A stretch of 64,000 nt of DNA from Heterocephalus glaber (taxonomy: Eukaryota > Chordata > Mammalia > Rodentia > Bathyergidae). Of this stretch, positions 21,060-33,931 are shown piece after piece. How positions within the stretch are numbered: position 1 is the stretch's first letter; each line of letters starts with the position of its first letter. Position numbers and translations under genes: made by a program. A model generated the notes under the pieces. That model worked only from the letters and a program-made list of their open reading frames with translations, did not search any database and was not told the DNA's origin. Location of the stretch: NCBI RefSeq assembly GCF_000247695.1, contig NW_004624730.1:30413752-30477751 (forward strand), written 5' to 3'.

Positions 21060-21590
21060 TGCCACAGGAAAAAGTTTAATTTCTAGGGAATTTTCCTTTT
21101 GGTGGCAAAACTTGATATTGTGGAGACCCAGGCAGCCCCTCAGAAGTGACATGCAAGCTAAAGACACAAGATTCAACAGATTCAGGAAGAAGCTTTTTGA
21201 TGTTCCTTTATTTCACAAGAAGCAGATACTTCTAGAAGGCTGCCATGGATCCCTTTTCCAGGGAAATTTGGTGACCATAGAAGAAAAAAAAAACAAAACC
21301 TGAGATGACTTACACCTGCATCAACAAACATTGTAACAAACTTTCTTGTCTCTTGATGGTTGTCCTTGATACCCATATGTTCCTCCCATAAAACCCCCTC
21401 CATTAAGTCGGCTCTGTAAACCCTACTCTAGCCATTTAATGAGGTACTTCCATGTGTCACATGTACAGGAATAACCTTTGTTTTACTTTACTTTCTCCTG
21501 TAAACCTATATATTGTTGGGTGAATTCTCAGGCCCCCATTAATTGAACCTAAAGGGGTGGGGAAAAATTTCCCTCCCAGACAGCATTCTA
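21060..21590 (+). mobile_element. Possible old LTR fragment
   Basis: A less AT-rich block with 'cccataaaaccccctcc' (TATA-like), followed by a long C/T-rich stretch and 'tgggtgaattctcaggcccc' near the end. This resembles U3-R-U5 layout of an ERVL/MaLR-type LTR. No TG/CA boundary or duplicated target was found. Confidence 0.3.
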
Positions 21591-22419
21591 TATGAATTTA
21601 AATATGCTGGTTACTTTCTGGAGAAATGATTGTGAGAAAATAATTTTCTCACACTTATTATTAAAGACATCAATAATCAATATTAAGCCTAACATTTTGA
21701 AAGTATTGCCTTCTATATTTTTAGAGATTATGGTTACCTCAAGCTTAATGGACTTGTTGAACTATGTTTTGAATTTTAAAAATCTAGACAGGAGAAGAGA
21801 GAGGGAAAAATATGACATAAAATTGTTACTAAGAGTTGATGTAGGAGAATTAAGCAGAATTTTACCTCAATCCTTTTAGGGTTTCTTTTCCTCTAGTCCT
21901 GAAAAATAATTTACATAAAACAGATTAGTAAAAGAAAAGCATACAAATTTAATTGATGCAAGTTTTACATTGGACAAGTATCTTCATAATAAAATGAAGA
22001 CCCAAAGAGTCAATACTAAATTGGACAAAGCATATGAAATTGTGAAAAAGCAGCTAGATTACGTAGGGAGGCTAAAAAGATAAGAATTGTTTTAACAAAT
22101 ACTGTAAAGAATTCTCTTGGTTTTCAACTTCCTGTCCTCGATGATAAGAACACTCATTTCCTTCCAGTACAAGGAGGACACCTTTCATATTTCTGACTTT
22201 TAAGAAATATAAAGGAAGTCAACATGATCTTCTTGCATCTGCTGCTTTTCAAGAGCCTGACTCAAAATAGTCAGTATACCAGGGAAATTTATTTTTAACT
22301 CCTTCAGTGATAAGTTTTTATAAAATATCAAGTTAAAAGGAATTATACTATCTCTCTCTGTTATTTAATAGTCTGTTGGCACAGATTTATATGGATTATG
22401 GTATAAGAACAGAGAGAAG
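21591..22419. other. Intergenic, no gene seen
   Basis: AT-rich. A 95-codon plus-strand frame (21,592-21,879) has no recognisable domain and low-complexity composition. Confidence 0.55.
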
Positions 22420-22600
22420 TAAAAAGATCATGATTTAGAATTAAACAAAACTTGGATTAAATACTAGCTTTGCCTTTTCTGTATAGCACCATCAGTAACA
22501 TTAAGTAACTATAGGAACTTCGACTGACCAAATAGGACTTAGTCAATTTCATCTGTGTAAAATGAGGTTAACAATTTCTTTAATAAATACTTCTTCTTTT
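22420..22600 (+). mobile_element. MIR-like SINE, decayed
   Basis: Order of words matches MIR: 'cttggattaaatactagctt', 'acattaagtaac', 'catctgtgtaaaatgagg'. MIR is an ancient tRNA-derived mammalian SINE; this copy is strongly diverged. Confidence 0.6.
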
Positions 22601-24139
22601 TTTTTAAAGAATTCTTCTACAAATGAGTGATCATGCATACATTTGAAATGTATAACAGAATTCTTGATGTTTAATTAATAATTGTTAAGTCATGATCATC
22701 AAGAATAAGTAAACGTATTTTAAAATATTCAATTCTCTGTTAATTTCATCAATTTTCCTAATACAAAAATGTGAGATGATAAAGATTATCTATCATATAA
22801 TAAATGTGAATTCCCTTCAAAATTATTAATAATAAATTCAGTACAGTAATTTTGTTGGTAAAAAATTTAATGCTTTAACTTTAATACAATGTAATGATTA
22901 TAGTATCAGACACTGTTAAAATACACAAATTTGGCTTATAATGATAATATAACATTAGAAAATCATATGGGAGAAATACTGTTGACTTTTCTTTTCATGT
23001 AGCTTTGATTAATGTTTTTTCACCACAAACAGATTTACATTTCATCTTTGCTTTAAAAGATTTATATTTCTTCTTTTAACTGTTGTTTCTTTCTCAATGG
23101 ACCACATTTGATTATTAATTTTTTGCAAATGGAACATATATTATAGAATATAGTAAAACACAACAGTATTAAATGTATCATGTGTTATATGTATAACAAA
23201 TATACAAGCAATAAAATATTTAATACATTAAATAACAATAGGCAAAAGATATGACAATAGCTTAGCTAGTGAAATCCCTTTTCTCTTCTCCAAATAGCCA
23301 AGTATTAGGAAAGAGGAATGAACCCATGCAATTGGTGTGATGTTGAGACAGGCCATCCCTGGGCCACAAATAGAGGCTCTTTGCTTGCATAATAGTTAAC
23401 CATATGTATTTTAAACTTGAATCATTTTTTAATACAAAATACACACACACTGTATATGTTAAAAAAAAGGTTGCCTAGAAAGTAGATGTTTGGGTAATCT
23501 TTAGAAAAGATACATTTATAATACATATAATAAAATAAAGTTAAATATGCAAATATTATAATATCAAAGTCTATTTTATATATTAAAATATACGACTTAA
23601 TGACATAATAATCTTAGATTCCTTCATGCCAACAATTAGCTTGGCTGGTTTGCATGTTCCCTCTTTAGGGATAATCTGCTCTGCCGATCTTCACAGTTTC
23701 CTGTTTCTCCTTGACACTGAGAAACTAACTGTAGACTACTGGCCTCATTCATACACATGACCTGCCTGCTCCCTATAGGAGCTTTTATTTTAAATTATTG
23801 TAACACATGCATACATACTAAGAATGTAGAAATTATAATAATCATATTTAAAAAAAATAATTTTACATTCCGGATTTCTGATGTTTGTAAATGAAATAGT
23901 TCATTACTTCACTTTTCAAAATAAAGCAACTGTCTCTGGATCACTGTAATCCTTTGGAGCCAAGCACTGAAGGGAGAAAGACCAGTGCACAGGTTAAAGT
24001 ATTAATTCCATAATGTATAGCACTAAATGTCAGGTATCATCTGACCACTCATTCCCTTTGCAAACCTTACTCACATAAAACACAACCCTTGGCAGAACTG
24101 TTTTGCCAAACCATAAGGGAAGACTTGTAATTGTCAGAA
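22601..24139. other. Intergenic, no gene seen
   Basis: Very AT-rich. No gene-like feature. The short (AC)n run near 23,440 is the only simple repeat. Confidence 0.6.
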
Positions 24140-24360
24140 TTTGTGTACTTACTAATAAATCCATTTGCTTATGCATTCCTTGAGACAGCACTTCTGCTCA
24201 CCTCCTTGTCTACTTGCCAAAGTAAATTTTGCTTGTCTGTCTTGTAGATTTATCTGTAGACTTCAAGAGCAGGCACAGTCTTGTTTTCTATGTCCAGCAT
24301 TTTCATAGTTCCTGGAACAAATGAAAAACCAGGTAATTAAAAACATGCTTATTTAATGAA
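24140..24360 (+). mobile_element. L2-like 3' end, decayed
   Basis: The block 'agacttcaagagcaggcaca' then 'gtcttgttttctatgtcca' then 'gttcctggaacaaatg' follows the order of the L2 3' end ('...gagggcagggac...cctggcac...'). Diverged and without clear boundaries. Confidence 0.5.
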
Positions 24361-25214
24361 TTTTCAAAGTGAATTATATGGCAGTGGCCCATTGAAATCA
24401 AAACCTAAGCCAACAGTTAAAATCAAAATCTAATAACAGCTGTGGTGATTTGTAGAAAATACAATTCATATTCCAAAAGTTCATTCTCAGATGATAATTT
24501 AGGACAGAATAAGATACCATAAGAGTATGTATGGGTTAAAACTATTCATTTCAAAACAATCCCCTTTGGAATATTTTCTTTTCAAGTCTCTTCACCTTGG
24601 GAAAATTATATTGCCAAGTTAATACAAGAGATTCTGTTGAAACATTTTCATAACCTCATATTTTCTATTAGTTGGAGCTTTAGAATTATCAAAGTCAATC
24701 AAACTTCAATAATTTTGGACTCTAGAACACATTTACAAGGACCTTTTTATAACATACATTTTTAGTCATTGAAGCATGAATCTGATTTTGTTACAACTTA
24801 ACTTACAAAACCAAAACCAAAATGCTTTTAGAGTTCCATTTTCAAAAGATGTTTCATAAAATGTCATAGAGCTTTTAGAAGAAAATAAACATGAAAACAA
24901 TTTATATTAAAAGCCTTAATGAATACTGAGTTTTTGAGCAGAGACTTCACAAAGCGTTTCTGCTTGCAGTTGTTAAAAAAACATCTGGGCTTTTCCCCCT
25001 TTAGGTACTGACCCACTGACAGTCAACAACATCTTTGCAGTGGTGTGAAAGGTTTCTGTCATTCTGAAGTCATCTGCACACATTTGATTCAGCATTCTGA
25101 AAGTAGTTGTATAAATATTGACTTCTAATTGAGCCGATTTTGAAATTAAAGACCAATGGAAAAAATTATAATTTTCTGATTTCTTTGTTATTTTTGACTG
25201 TTCTTGTTATTGTT
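24361..25214. other. Intergenic, no gene seen
   Basis: AT-rich unique sequence as far as can be judged. Confidence 0.55.
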
Positions 25215-25300
25215 ATTTTTTTCAGTACTGATGATTGAACCCAGGGCTTTGCACAAGCTAGGCAAGCTTTCTACCATTGGAATACATCTCCAACTTCCAG
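25215..25300 (-). mobile_element. tRNA-derived SINE, antisense
   Basis: Plus strand shows 'cagtactgatgattgaaccc', 'agggctttgcacaagctagg' and 'ctaccattggaatacatctc', the antisense form of an ID-related tRNA-derived unit. Older than the ID copies elsewhere. Confidence 0.65.
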
Positions 25301-25302
25301 TT

Positions 25303-26148
25303 TCTTTGTTTCTTTTCTCCTTTATTTTTACCCAACATAGCTGGAATTATTAGTAAATAGGCAACAGTCAATATTCACAGCAGAAGTGTGAAGCAATTGA
25401 ATTGTGAGGAGTTCTGAGCTTTCTCCGCTGCCCCTCCCTTCACTTTCCCCTGACTGCCCATCTGTGGTCTCTGCCACTTCTTTTCTTCAACAACAGGAAG
25501 TGGAGCCTGAGATTCCCTCTTTGAAGGTATTTGTATGCAGGAGGAGAGTTGAGATGAAGGACTTTTGTGGACTAGAGTAAAGGTCTTGGTTTAGGGGCAG
25601 TTTTGTTTTGGAGAAAAATCAATCACTCCTCCAACTGTCATCAAGAATAGATGCTAGGTGATGGCAACTTACAATGGCATGTTCTACTCTGCTCTTCATA
25701 ACTGAAAACACCATTCATCCAGCAGAGAATTTGAACATTATTTATGCTAATGCGAAAATTAACCTTCCAGAGAGATATACTATATAGAAATTGAAAATCA
25801 GATAGCAAATTCAGTATAAAAAATCTGTCAGTGAAAAGTGCTGGATTGAAAGCTGGGAAAAAGTTTAGAAATTATTTCATTATGATGTACCATAGAAGTA
25901 GATGGATTAAGAAAACAAATGTCTACTTCAATAATAGCATGCAGTTTTCGAGTAGAGGCTAGAAAATAAGCACATTCTCATTTATTACAATTGTGGACCC
26001 TAGTGAAGAATGCATCTACTTGCATCAACCAGTAAGTGGCTACATTTCCCAAACCAGTTAAGAATGAATGCATAGCAGTCTATGGTCTGGGAAGATTCTT
26101 TACCAAAGGAACTACTTGATCTGGGCCAACACAGTTTAAAAGGCATAA
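25303..26148. other. Intergenic, no gene seen
   Basis: No recognisable gene or repeat. Confidence 0.55.
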
Positions 26149-26162
26149 AACCTAGTCTGACA

Positions 26163-26246
26163 GGGCCAGGGATTTAGCTCAGTGGTTCCAGTGCCTGCCT
26201 CACAAATGCAAGGACCTGAGTTCAATCCCTGGTACCAAAAAAAACC
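26163..26246 (+). mobile_element. ID-type SINE with target-site duplication
   Basis: The tRNA-derived unit starts GGGCCAGGGATTTAGCTCAG (A box), followed by the B-box-like 'gagttcaatccctggtacc' and an A-tail. It is flanked by 14-bp repeats (26149-26162 and 26247-26260) with one mismatch, showing insertion by L1 machinery. Confidence 0.9.
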
Positions 26247-26260
26247 AACCTAGTTTGACA

Positions 26261-28989
26261 TCATGACATTTCATCATTCAGCCCTGTGATACATTTTAAT
26301 AGCGAGAGCAAACAAATAGCAATATAGTTTGTTTAAACTGCATTGAAACATATAGTTATCTCATTTATCTCTATAAATTATGCCAAGATCAAATAAGTTT
26401 AGTGAAATATTATTGAAAATGAACTAAATTATATTATGGCAAAATCATATTTTCCCAAACATGTAATCAGTGAACTACTTGACATAGTATAATCTATTTT
26501 AAAAAATCTGTTCTTCAAACTTATATATTAAAATTAATTCTGTTTAACAATGACACATAACAATATAGATAACAGTAAAGGAAAATGATGAACAAAGAGT
26601 TTTCTAATATTTTAAAGCCACATAGTTTAAATGCTTAAAGAGAGAAACTTAACCAAGCAGTTATATTATTCTATCTTTTGCTATGGATTACTTTTATACT
26701 TGGAAACAAATGTGTGAATTAAAATATGTAGTTTAGAGTTGTGATAAAGGAAAGTTTAGATTCAGAATCATTTTCACAGGAAATATGGAAGAGATCATAA
26801 TTTTCACCTAAAACACCTACAGATAACCCTCTTAGCTAAAATATCCCTGAACATCAGCACATTTTTGTGAAATAATAGGGTTGTGTGGAAAAGAATTTAA
26901 GAAACCTTAATCTAGCAACCTAATTCCATAAAAGTTTTTTTTCTTTTTTTCTGACAACTTCTTTGAAAATAAACACGATTGATAGATAACACTTTGTGAT
27001 CATTAACTTTTATGACCTTTAAAATTCAAAAGAAACTCTTTAAAGGAACTCTATTTGGGGTAGAGAGATGGTGTCTTATCTTCACAGGAAGGAAATGGCT
27101 GTTCTTTCCCCCTCTTCCTAGTGAGGAGCTGAGAAAACACAAGTGAGGTTCAGTGCATCTGTAAAGTGCTGTTTACAAATGTCACTTGTTAGAGCCAGGA
27201 AGTCCATAGGGCATATTCACCTTTCTTGTGGCTATAATCCTTGTGAATTTTGTGGCTTCTTTCTTCTTTCTCCACTGTGCCCTGAAAGAATCTCAGAGAG
27301 CTGCCTGATTCTAAGAAGCTGTAATTTCTTAACATGTGAAACAGTCACTTATTTAACACACTACAACACAGAATGCCTGTCTAGTTCTCTTCTAGTCTTC
27401 CACATAGGTCCTCAGTGCAGTTTAAATATAGCCTGTTTATTCATCAAAATCTTTCTTCTAAGACTTCTTGTGTGAGACATTCTTCTAGGGGGTAGGAAAA
27501 TCAACAGTTCTTTAAGCAGAAAAATAATTTACTATCATGAGGCTTAAATTCAATTGTCTAGGCACTTGTTATTTCATACCTTTTAGAAAAGATAAAATTT
27601 TTGTGGTTAAAAATACTTAATTTCTTAGGTGATCTCCCTTTCTCTGCTTCTTTTCTTAAGATGGTTTTTCTGGTGGATAAGTAGAGGGTATGTGTTCACA
27701 CTGCCCCATAATGGAGGTCAATGTCTTTATCTATCGGACTTCTAGAATCTAGTATGACGTTCCTTGTTTACTTAGTGGAAAAGACAATGAGAAAGAGGAG
27801 ACAACTGGCAATTACATTATAGTGTGCTTGTCACTGTATTAGAGATGTTATATACATGGCTACTATGTTGTACAGCTCCAGAAACAACCTCCAAACAGGC
27901 TATGATCCAAAGGATATTGTTCTGAGTTGTGCAGCATATGACATGTGCACACATGGGCAGCAGCCCTGAGAAAAGCATGCCGATAGTACGTGCTATTCAG
28001 ACCTGGAAATTGGAAGTATCTCCATTTGTAGTGAGACTTAAAGAGTGAACTAATGTTAGCTGGATCAAGGCGGGAGAGGGTTAGGGAATAAGAAAAAGGT
28101 GAATAAAGGCCTCGGAGGACAGAAAAAACCTCACTGACAAAGGAACAGAAAGTTCACTTCAGCTGAAGTGTGGAATGTTGAGGGAAAGGAGCAATGAGGA
28201 AGAAGGAAGAAAGAGGCAAACATCATATGAGAAAGAAATTTGCAGTTATTCGGAAGAGTCTGATCTTTATCCTGGGACAAGTGGAGACTGTTGGAGGTGT
28301 TTAATCCTGGCAACCTACCAAGGACAGACTTGCATATGAGAGGTATTGCATTATGGAATTTATATAGTTAGAATTGCTTTTTGGCTGCTTTGCAATGCAT
28401 AGATAAATACTTTCAAGGCTGGCGATAAGTATTTCTTGGAGGTTGTGTGGTAACCTTGCCTAAAGATGAGGAGGCCTGTGAAAAGGAGGCCTATTCACAT
28501 TTAGAACATAGCAAGTGGGTGTGAGAATATGGGTCACTTGGGATGGGGACTGAGGAAGAGACGGGAGTTAGGATATCCTCTTCAGCCTGTTCCAGATGAC
28601 AGAATTATTCTCCTAGGTAAGAAACAGAGACAAGGAGTAAAGGTTGCAAGGAAAGATAAGTTTTTCACACGCTATGTTTAGGGGCCTGGTGGTTATCCAA
28701 GGGAAATGTCTAGGGAACTATTGCAATACATGATTCTAACATCCAAGAGCAATCTTAGACAGGGAAATGGGCTGGAGCAAAGAGCATAAATTTACCGATG
28801 TTGACAAAAATCACAATATAGGAAGAATTTCCCAGGGAGAAGATAGCTGTGGATGATTTGGGATCAATGTATTACAATAATTTGATTAAAAAATACCTAG
28901 AAAATTCATATACGTAAAACATTTTGTATATGGGTATTATGGGCTTTTGGAAGTGGAAGAAATTGGTGGTGATTTCCACTGACCCACTT
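26261..28989. other. Intergenic, no gene seen
   Basis: Mixed AT-rich DNA with a slightly purine-rich section around 28,030-28,280. A 110-codon frame (27,143-27,475, plus) has no domain or conserved feature that can be seen. Confidence 0.5.
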
Positions 28990-30260
28990 TTAGTATAAGT
29001 ATATGTAACAATGCAATATATAGAACCAAATTGTGTTTTTGTAGGCATTCTATAAATTGCATCATACTATCCATCTTATCCTACCTTGTCTTTTTCTCAC
29101 TGATTTTTATCACATTGGCATATTGAACTAATGCATTTATTTAACAGCTTTATGATATTCCATGTGAAAATAGGACACATTTCATTCAGTCTCTTGTTGC
29201 TGGACATTTATCTGTAATAAAGTATATCATTTGCATTAATAAGCTATAATGAGCACACCTATACATTGTTCCTTATATACTTGTGCAAGAGTTTATTCAA
29301 AGTATACTCTTAGAAGTTACTAATTCAAAACATTTGAGCATATTCATCTTATTATCTGTCTAGTTCCAAATTGCTTTCCTCAATCAATTTATAATCCACT
29401 CAATATTATATGAAACTTACTCAACATTCTTCTCTGGACTTGGCATTATCAGACAAAAATTTTTGCAATCTCATCAATATGAAATGACAAATCGTGCTCT
29501 ATTAATCTAAATGTTCCTAATAATTTGTAACAGTGAGATTTTTTTTGTTTATTAGTCACTTGGATACCTCAGTCTCTGAAAGTTATATAATTTGTCTATT
29601 TATGAATTTGGTGGTTTATAAATTTCTTATTGAGTGATATATATTATACATAATAACCCCCCTTCCTTAGTTATCAAGCAAGTATATCATTCCCTTCTAT
29701 GCCTACCTTTTGCATTTATTTATGATTCATTTGGTAAAATAATTCAATGTTATTTTATGTTACTCTTTTTATTCCTTTATAAGAAATCTTTCTCATACCC
29801 TAAGGTGATAAATATATTCTACTAAGTCTTCTTTCTACTTGTAACTAAGTTTTTACTTTTAAATATGGGTTTCAAGTCATCTTGGATTTCTGTGTGATTT
29901 GAAGGACAGAAAGAATTTTTGTTAATAAGGACAAAATTTTAAATAATGTTTTAAATAACATAGCTATGTATCATAATGTCATTTCTGTCATATACAAGGT
30001 TCCATATATCACAGAATTTTCCATTATTCTTGTGTATATCTGTCCCTCTGTAAATCCCATACTTTTTATTGCTAGAACTTATAATAAAGCTTGATATTAG
30101 ATATAAAGCTTATTGTTAAAGATTCATCCTTGTCTTCTAAAATATGTTTTTGGCTTTTTATTCTTTCATGTCAATCTATGATTACCTCATCAAAGTTTAT
30201 GAAATTCCTACCCAGTGCATACAACTAAATTTACAGATGAAAGTAGTAGAACTATGTTAT
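28990..30260 (-). mobile_element. Ancient L1 (L1M-like), antisense, 3' UTR and ORF2 part
   Basis: Plus-strand word order matches the antisense L1M 3' region: 'aataagctataatgagcaca', 'cttgtgcaagagtttattca', 'ttggcattatcagaca'. From about 29,880 onward it matches ORF2 antisense ('catcttggatttctgtgtga', 'agaacttataataaagcttg'). No coding capacity remains. Limits are approximate. Confidence 0.65.
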
Positions 30261-30309
30261 TTATCTAATTAAAAGCCTTTTGAAGTAATATACATTTGAA
30301 AGACAAGAA

Positions 30310-30430
30310 GTGCCATTTTTTACTAGACTGTGCTACATGTGGGGCAGGACCAGTTGCTTATTATCTTCGTACTAATAGCAGAGTAGCCAGCAGATTTTCA
30401 ATAAATGTTCTTTTAATTAACTGACACAGT
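30310..30430 (+). mobile_element. L2/MIR-type 3' end fragment
   Basis: 'ggggcaggaccagttgctta' followed by 'ttttcaataaatgttctttt' resembles the common 3' end shared by L2 and MIR-related repeats. Highly diverged. Confidence 0.4.
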
Positions 30431-30699
30431 GAATTAAAAAATGGCTATAAGTTTCTTTATGATCATGTTAGTAGTAAGGCTAAATTATATCTATAATAAA
30501 TGACTATTAGAGAATAAGGATGGCCTATTTCCTTATTTCCTAAATCCATTTGGTAGATCCCCATTATTTTTGATGACACTAAGAAGATACTTTGTTAAAA
30601 AAATTATGAGATTTGTGTCATTTCCTTTAAAAAAAAAACCTTTTGAAATAGAAAGAATGAGTTTTAGAAATAATTTTCTTCTTTTTCTATGTAAAATCT

Positions 30700-31020
30700 A
30701 ACTGAAAACCTCCAAGATTCTAGGTAGTGTTATAGCAATTGAAGTTACAGCAATGAGCCAAAGAAACCTCTCTGCTTCCATGGGCCTTGTATTCCAGCAG
30801 GGGTGGAGATCAACCTAATTCAATTACATCGTGTGTTAGAAGTACTGTATGCCATGGGAAAAAGATAAAGCAAGAGCAGGAAGGGGAGAGTTGGCAGTAG
30901 AGGGTTGCATTTTTCTGTAGGATGTTAAAGATAGGTCTCAATGAATGAGGTGACAATGACTTGAAGGAGGAAATAGAGCAAGACATGAAGATTAATGGAA
31001 ATGAGTGTTTCAGAGCCATG
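30700..31020 (+). mobile_element. Ancient interspersed repeat (L2-like)
   Basis: The block from 'ttacagcaatgagccaaaga' through 'tgggccttgtattccagcag' and 'gacaatgacttgaaggagg' has the order of a widespread old mammalian repeat, probably L2. The subfamily is uncertain and the minus-strand 69-codon frame within it is not a gene. Confidence 0.4.
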
Positions 31021-33084
31021 AAGCCAGATATGCAAAAATCAGAGGCCAGTTTCAGCTCCTAGAGTGTATAAACCTGTGTTCCAGTGAAAATTGGTTTTGC
31101 AATAGCATTATTCTTCAAAGAGATCTTTCATAGCTTTTGTCCAGAAGATCATTGTTTTTTGAAAAAATTTTGAAAAATTGTATCATAAATATTTTTAAGA
31201 TGACTTCTAAATGTTTTCATAAGTATTTTATTTTTTTATTTTTTATTTTTTCCATAAGTATTTTAAATAATTGCAAAGATATGAGTGCTGGCATATGGTA
31301 AATATTTAAAGCCAGATATTATATTACACTTTAAAATGTAGTGGACTGCTAATGCCTTAGCAATTTGTGACCATCATCCATTTAAATGATATATGAATAA
31401 ACTAACAGTTGAACATTTTACATGACTTCTTAGTCTTCTGGAATTGCATTGTCATTCCACATCCTCTGAAAAATTTTATCTTCGTGTAATAATACGTTAT
31501 TTTTAAAAAGTATTATACTGATAATGCTAGCATATTTAACTGTATCATATATATATAAATTTTAGTGTAGGCATTTTATAGATATTATCATGATCATGAT
31601 TATCTTCTTCCTCAGAGCTATTATTCTTGTGACCATAATGTCCCAAGTATTAAAATATGCGCTCAGGAGTTAGCTAAAATTATAATTAATATAAAATATA
31701 TTTAATCAAAACAACATAAATGGAAAATAAAATTTGGTGAATACTTTACATAAATTATACTTTTATTCTGAATATTTTGAGATAAGTGGGTTGCTTTTTT
31801 AAATGATATAAAGTTGACATCAATTTTACTCCTACTTTTCGTTTCCAAATTTTATAGGGTAAGACAGAAAAATGAAAAAAAAATTAATTCACATAAATTG
31901 GATATATGCAATAAAAAAATGTAATTAGATCAGTGTCTTTCCACCCTAAATTTTTTCAAAATTATGTAACAAAATCATAGAGTGATAAATCATAACTCTT
32001 TCTCATTATCCATTAGTGGATGATTTATTTGGATTCTCCTTTCACAGTTATTTCACTTATCTTAAAATATTATCTCTTAATGCAATCATGAAACTTAGAT
32101 TAAGTATATCAACTAAGACTGAAGTAATAAAAATACAAAAGAAAATAAATGTCTCTATAGGTAAAAAATGAAAAAACTTCCTAGTAGTTTAAAATAGAAT
32201 CAAATTATAACTCAAGTGCAGATACTCCTTTATTCTCTAGTTCTTCTTTTGTTTAAATAAAAATGTTCAGCCACTGGGGAAACCTTTGTGAAAGTACTAT
32301 GATATCCCAGCTGAAAAATTATAACAATGGATTAAAACTCATAAGTCATACTAAATTTTGAATGAGCAAACTGAAATCAGATTTCTATTCTATCTTTATT
32401 TTGTATAGAAAAAAATAATACTCATTCATGAGCTCTACATCCACTTTTGAAATTGTACAGGGTCAACTCACTAACCCACCTTTGTATTCTCATCTCAAGA
32501 ATGTACATATCTTCTCTCATTTTTGTGGGGAAATCACTGTGATGTGTAGCTTATTGGTGTGTCTCTGCCATGTCATTCAGAACTTCACGACTCCAGATAT
32601 ATTAAGCTCTGGTGGGAAAAATGTGAGAGTGTGTGCTTGTGTATGCAGGCTGTGAGGACTGTTAAAGAGTTTACTATCTGGATATTCTGAGTAGTTAACA
32701 AGTTTTGGTTTGTTACATATACACCCGAGAAGAATTCTGTTTTGAAAGCTCTGTATCAAAATAAACTGAGATATCCCTGTCTGGGAATCTTTATTCTGAA
32801 TATGTGAAAGGAGAGAAAACACAAAAGTAGAGGGTGATGAGATCCATGGTTTTTCAGAATCCTATAACTCTGTCAGTCTCCCTCTTTTTCCTTTTCCTTC
32901 TTAACCTACCATCTCCATCCAGGAGAAAACCCAGAATTGGTTCTAACAGAATTCCAAAGTCCTCTCTAATTGTCCTTACAAACACTAATACTGAGGTTTA
33001 CATAGTAATTTTATTTTTAAAATTATTAAAAATAAAACAAACTTAGATCAAGCAACTCTATTTTGCAATTACTTAAGAAATGAA
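31021..33084. other. Intergenic, no gene seen
   Basis: Very AT-rich, with a short (TA)n run near 31,545. No gene recognised. Confidence 0.6.
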
Positions 33085-33236
33085 GCAGTGCATGGTGGCA
33101 CATTTCTAATCCCAGCACTTGGGAGGCTGAGGCAGGAAGAAAGAGGATCACTACAATTCAAGGCCAACCTGAGCTACACGGTGAGTTCAAGGCCAGCCTG
33201 AGCTACATAGCGAGTCCTTGTCTCAAAAAACAAACA
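33085..33236 (+). mobile_element. B1 SINE with internal duplication
   Basis: It begins 'gcagtgcatggtggcacatt', then 'aatcccagcacttgggaggc', with two consecutive copies of the 'gagttcaaggccagcctgag'-type block, as in B1 elements carrying a roughly 29-bp internal duplication. It ends 'ccttgtctcaaaaaac'. Pol III boxes are partly degenerate. Confidence 0.85.
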
Positions 33237-33359
33237 AGCTTCTGAAACAATTTTTATAAATGTTTAAACTATATAATTACTCTAAGTAGAATATTTTCAT
33301 AAAATATATCATTCTTATTCCATAATAAACGTTCTCATAATAAAGTCAAAATCTCTTGG

Positions 33360-33930
33360 TTTATATGGTCTTTCAGGTTTTCAACTTTGAATACCTCTCT
33401 AATATTCAATGCTATGTTCTCTCATTCTTACAAATTTCCAAACACACTTACTTCCTGAATGTCTCCTCCTTTGAAGATGTTTTATATCTCAGGATACTCC
33501 TACTCCCTTATCCAGAAAAAATGGTTCCTTGGTTCTTCACTTACACTCTACCTCTTTTAAGTTCTAACCATTATCTAATGGTGCAACATTTGCAGAAATT
33601 TTTGATTATCCATTCTAAAAGAATCTTCCCACTACTTTCTGTCATGATATTTCAATTATTTTCTTAATGCAATGATCACAGCCTGAATTAGCTCATTAAA
33701 TTGTTTATATGTTTATTATCTTGAATCTACAAGAGTCTCATCTGTCTTCTTTTTTTTTTTTTGGTACCAGGGATTGAATGTGCATCCTTGCACTTGCACA
33801 GCAGGCGGTGAAACCACTGAGCTAAATCCCCAGCCTTATCTGTCTTCTTTTGTGCCTGTATGCTGAAAATATAAAATAAGGTCTGACCCAAAGCAGGTAC
33901 TCAAAATTATTGATGTGTGACTAATGACAA
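33360..33930 (+). mobile_element. L2-like 3' region, split by an ID SINE
   Basis: C/T-rich 3' portion ('ctgaatgtctcctcctttga') continuing to 'atgtttattatcttgaatct', then after the SINE 'ataaggtctgacccaaagca' and 'ggtactcaaaattattgatg'. The order matches the L2 3' end. The 103-codon frame here (33,356-33,667) is part of the repeat. Confidence 0.45.
33754..33837 (-). mobile_element. ID-type SINE, antisense, with target-site duplication
   Basis: Poly-T then 'tggtaccagggattgaatgt' and 'actgagctaaatccccagcc'. The 14-bp repeat ATCTGTCTTCTTTT flanks it at 33740-33753 and 33838-33851. Confidence 0.9.
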
Positions 33931-33931
33931 A

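Noticed and set aside
26163..26246. Possible tRNA gene
   Set aside because: It has A and B box-like words but an A-tail and flanking duplication, so it is an ID SINE; the others like it are the same.
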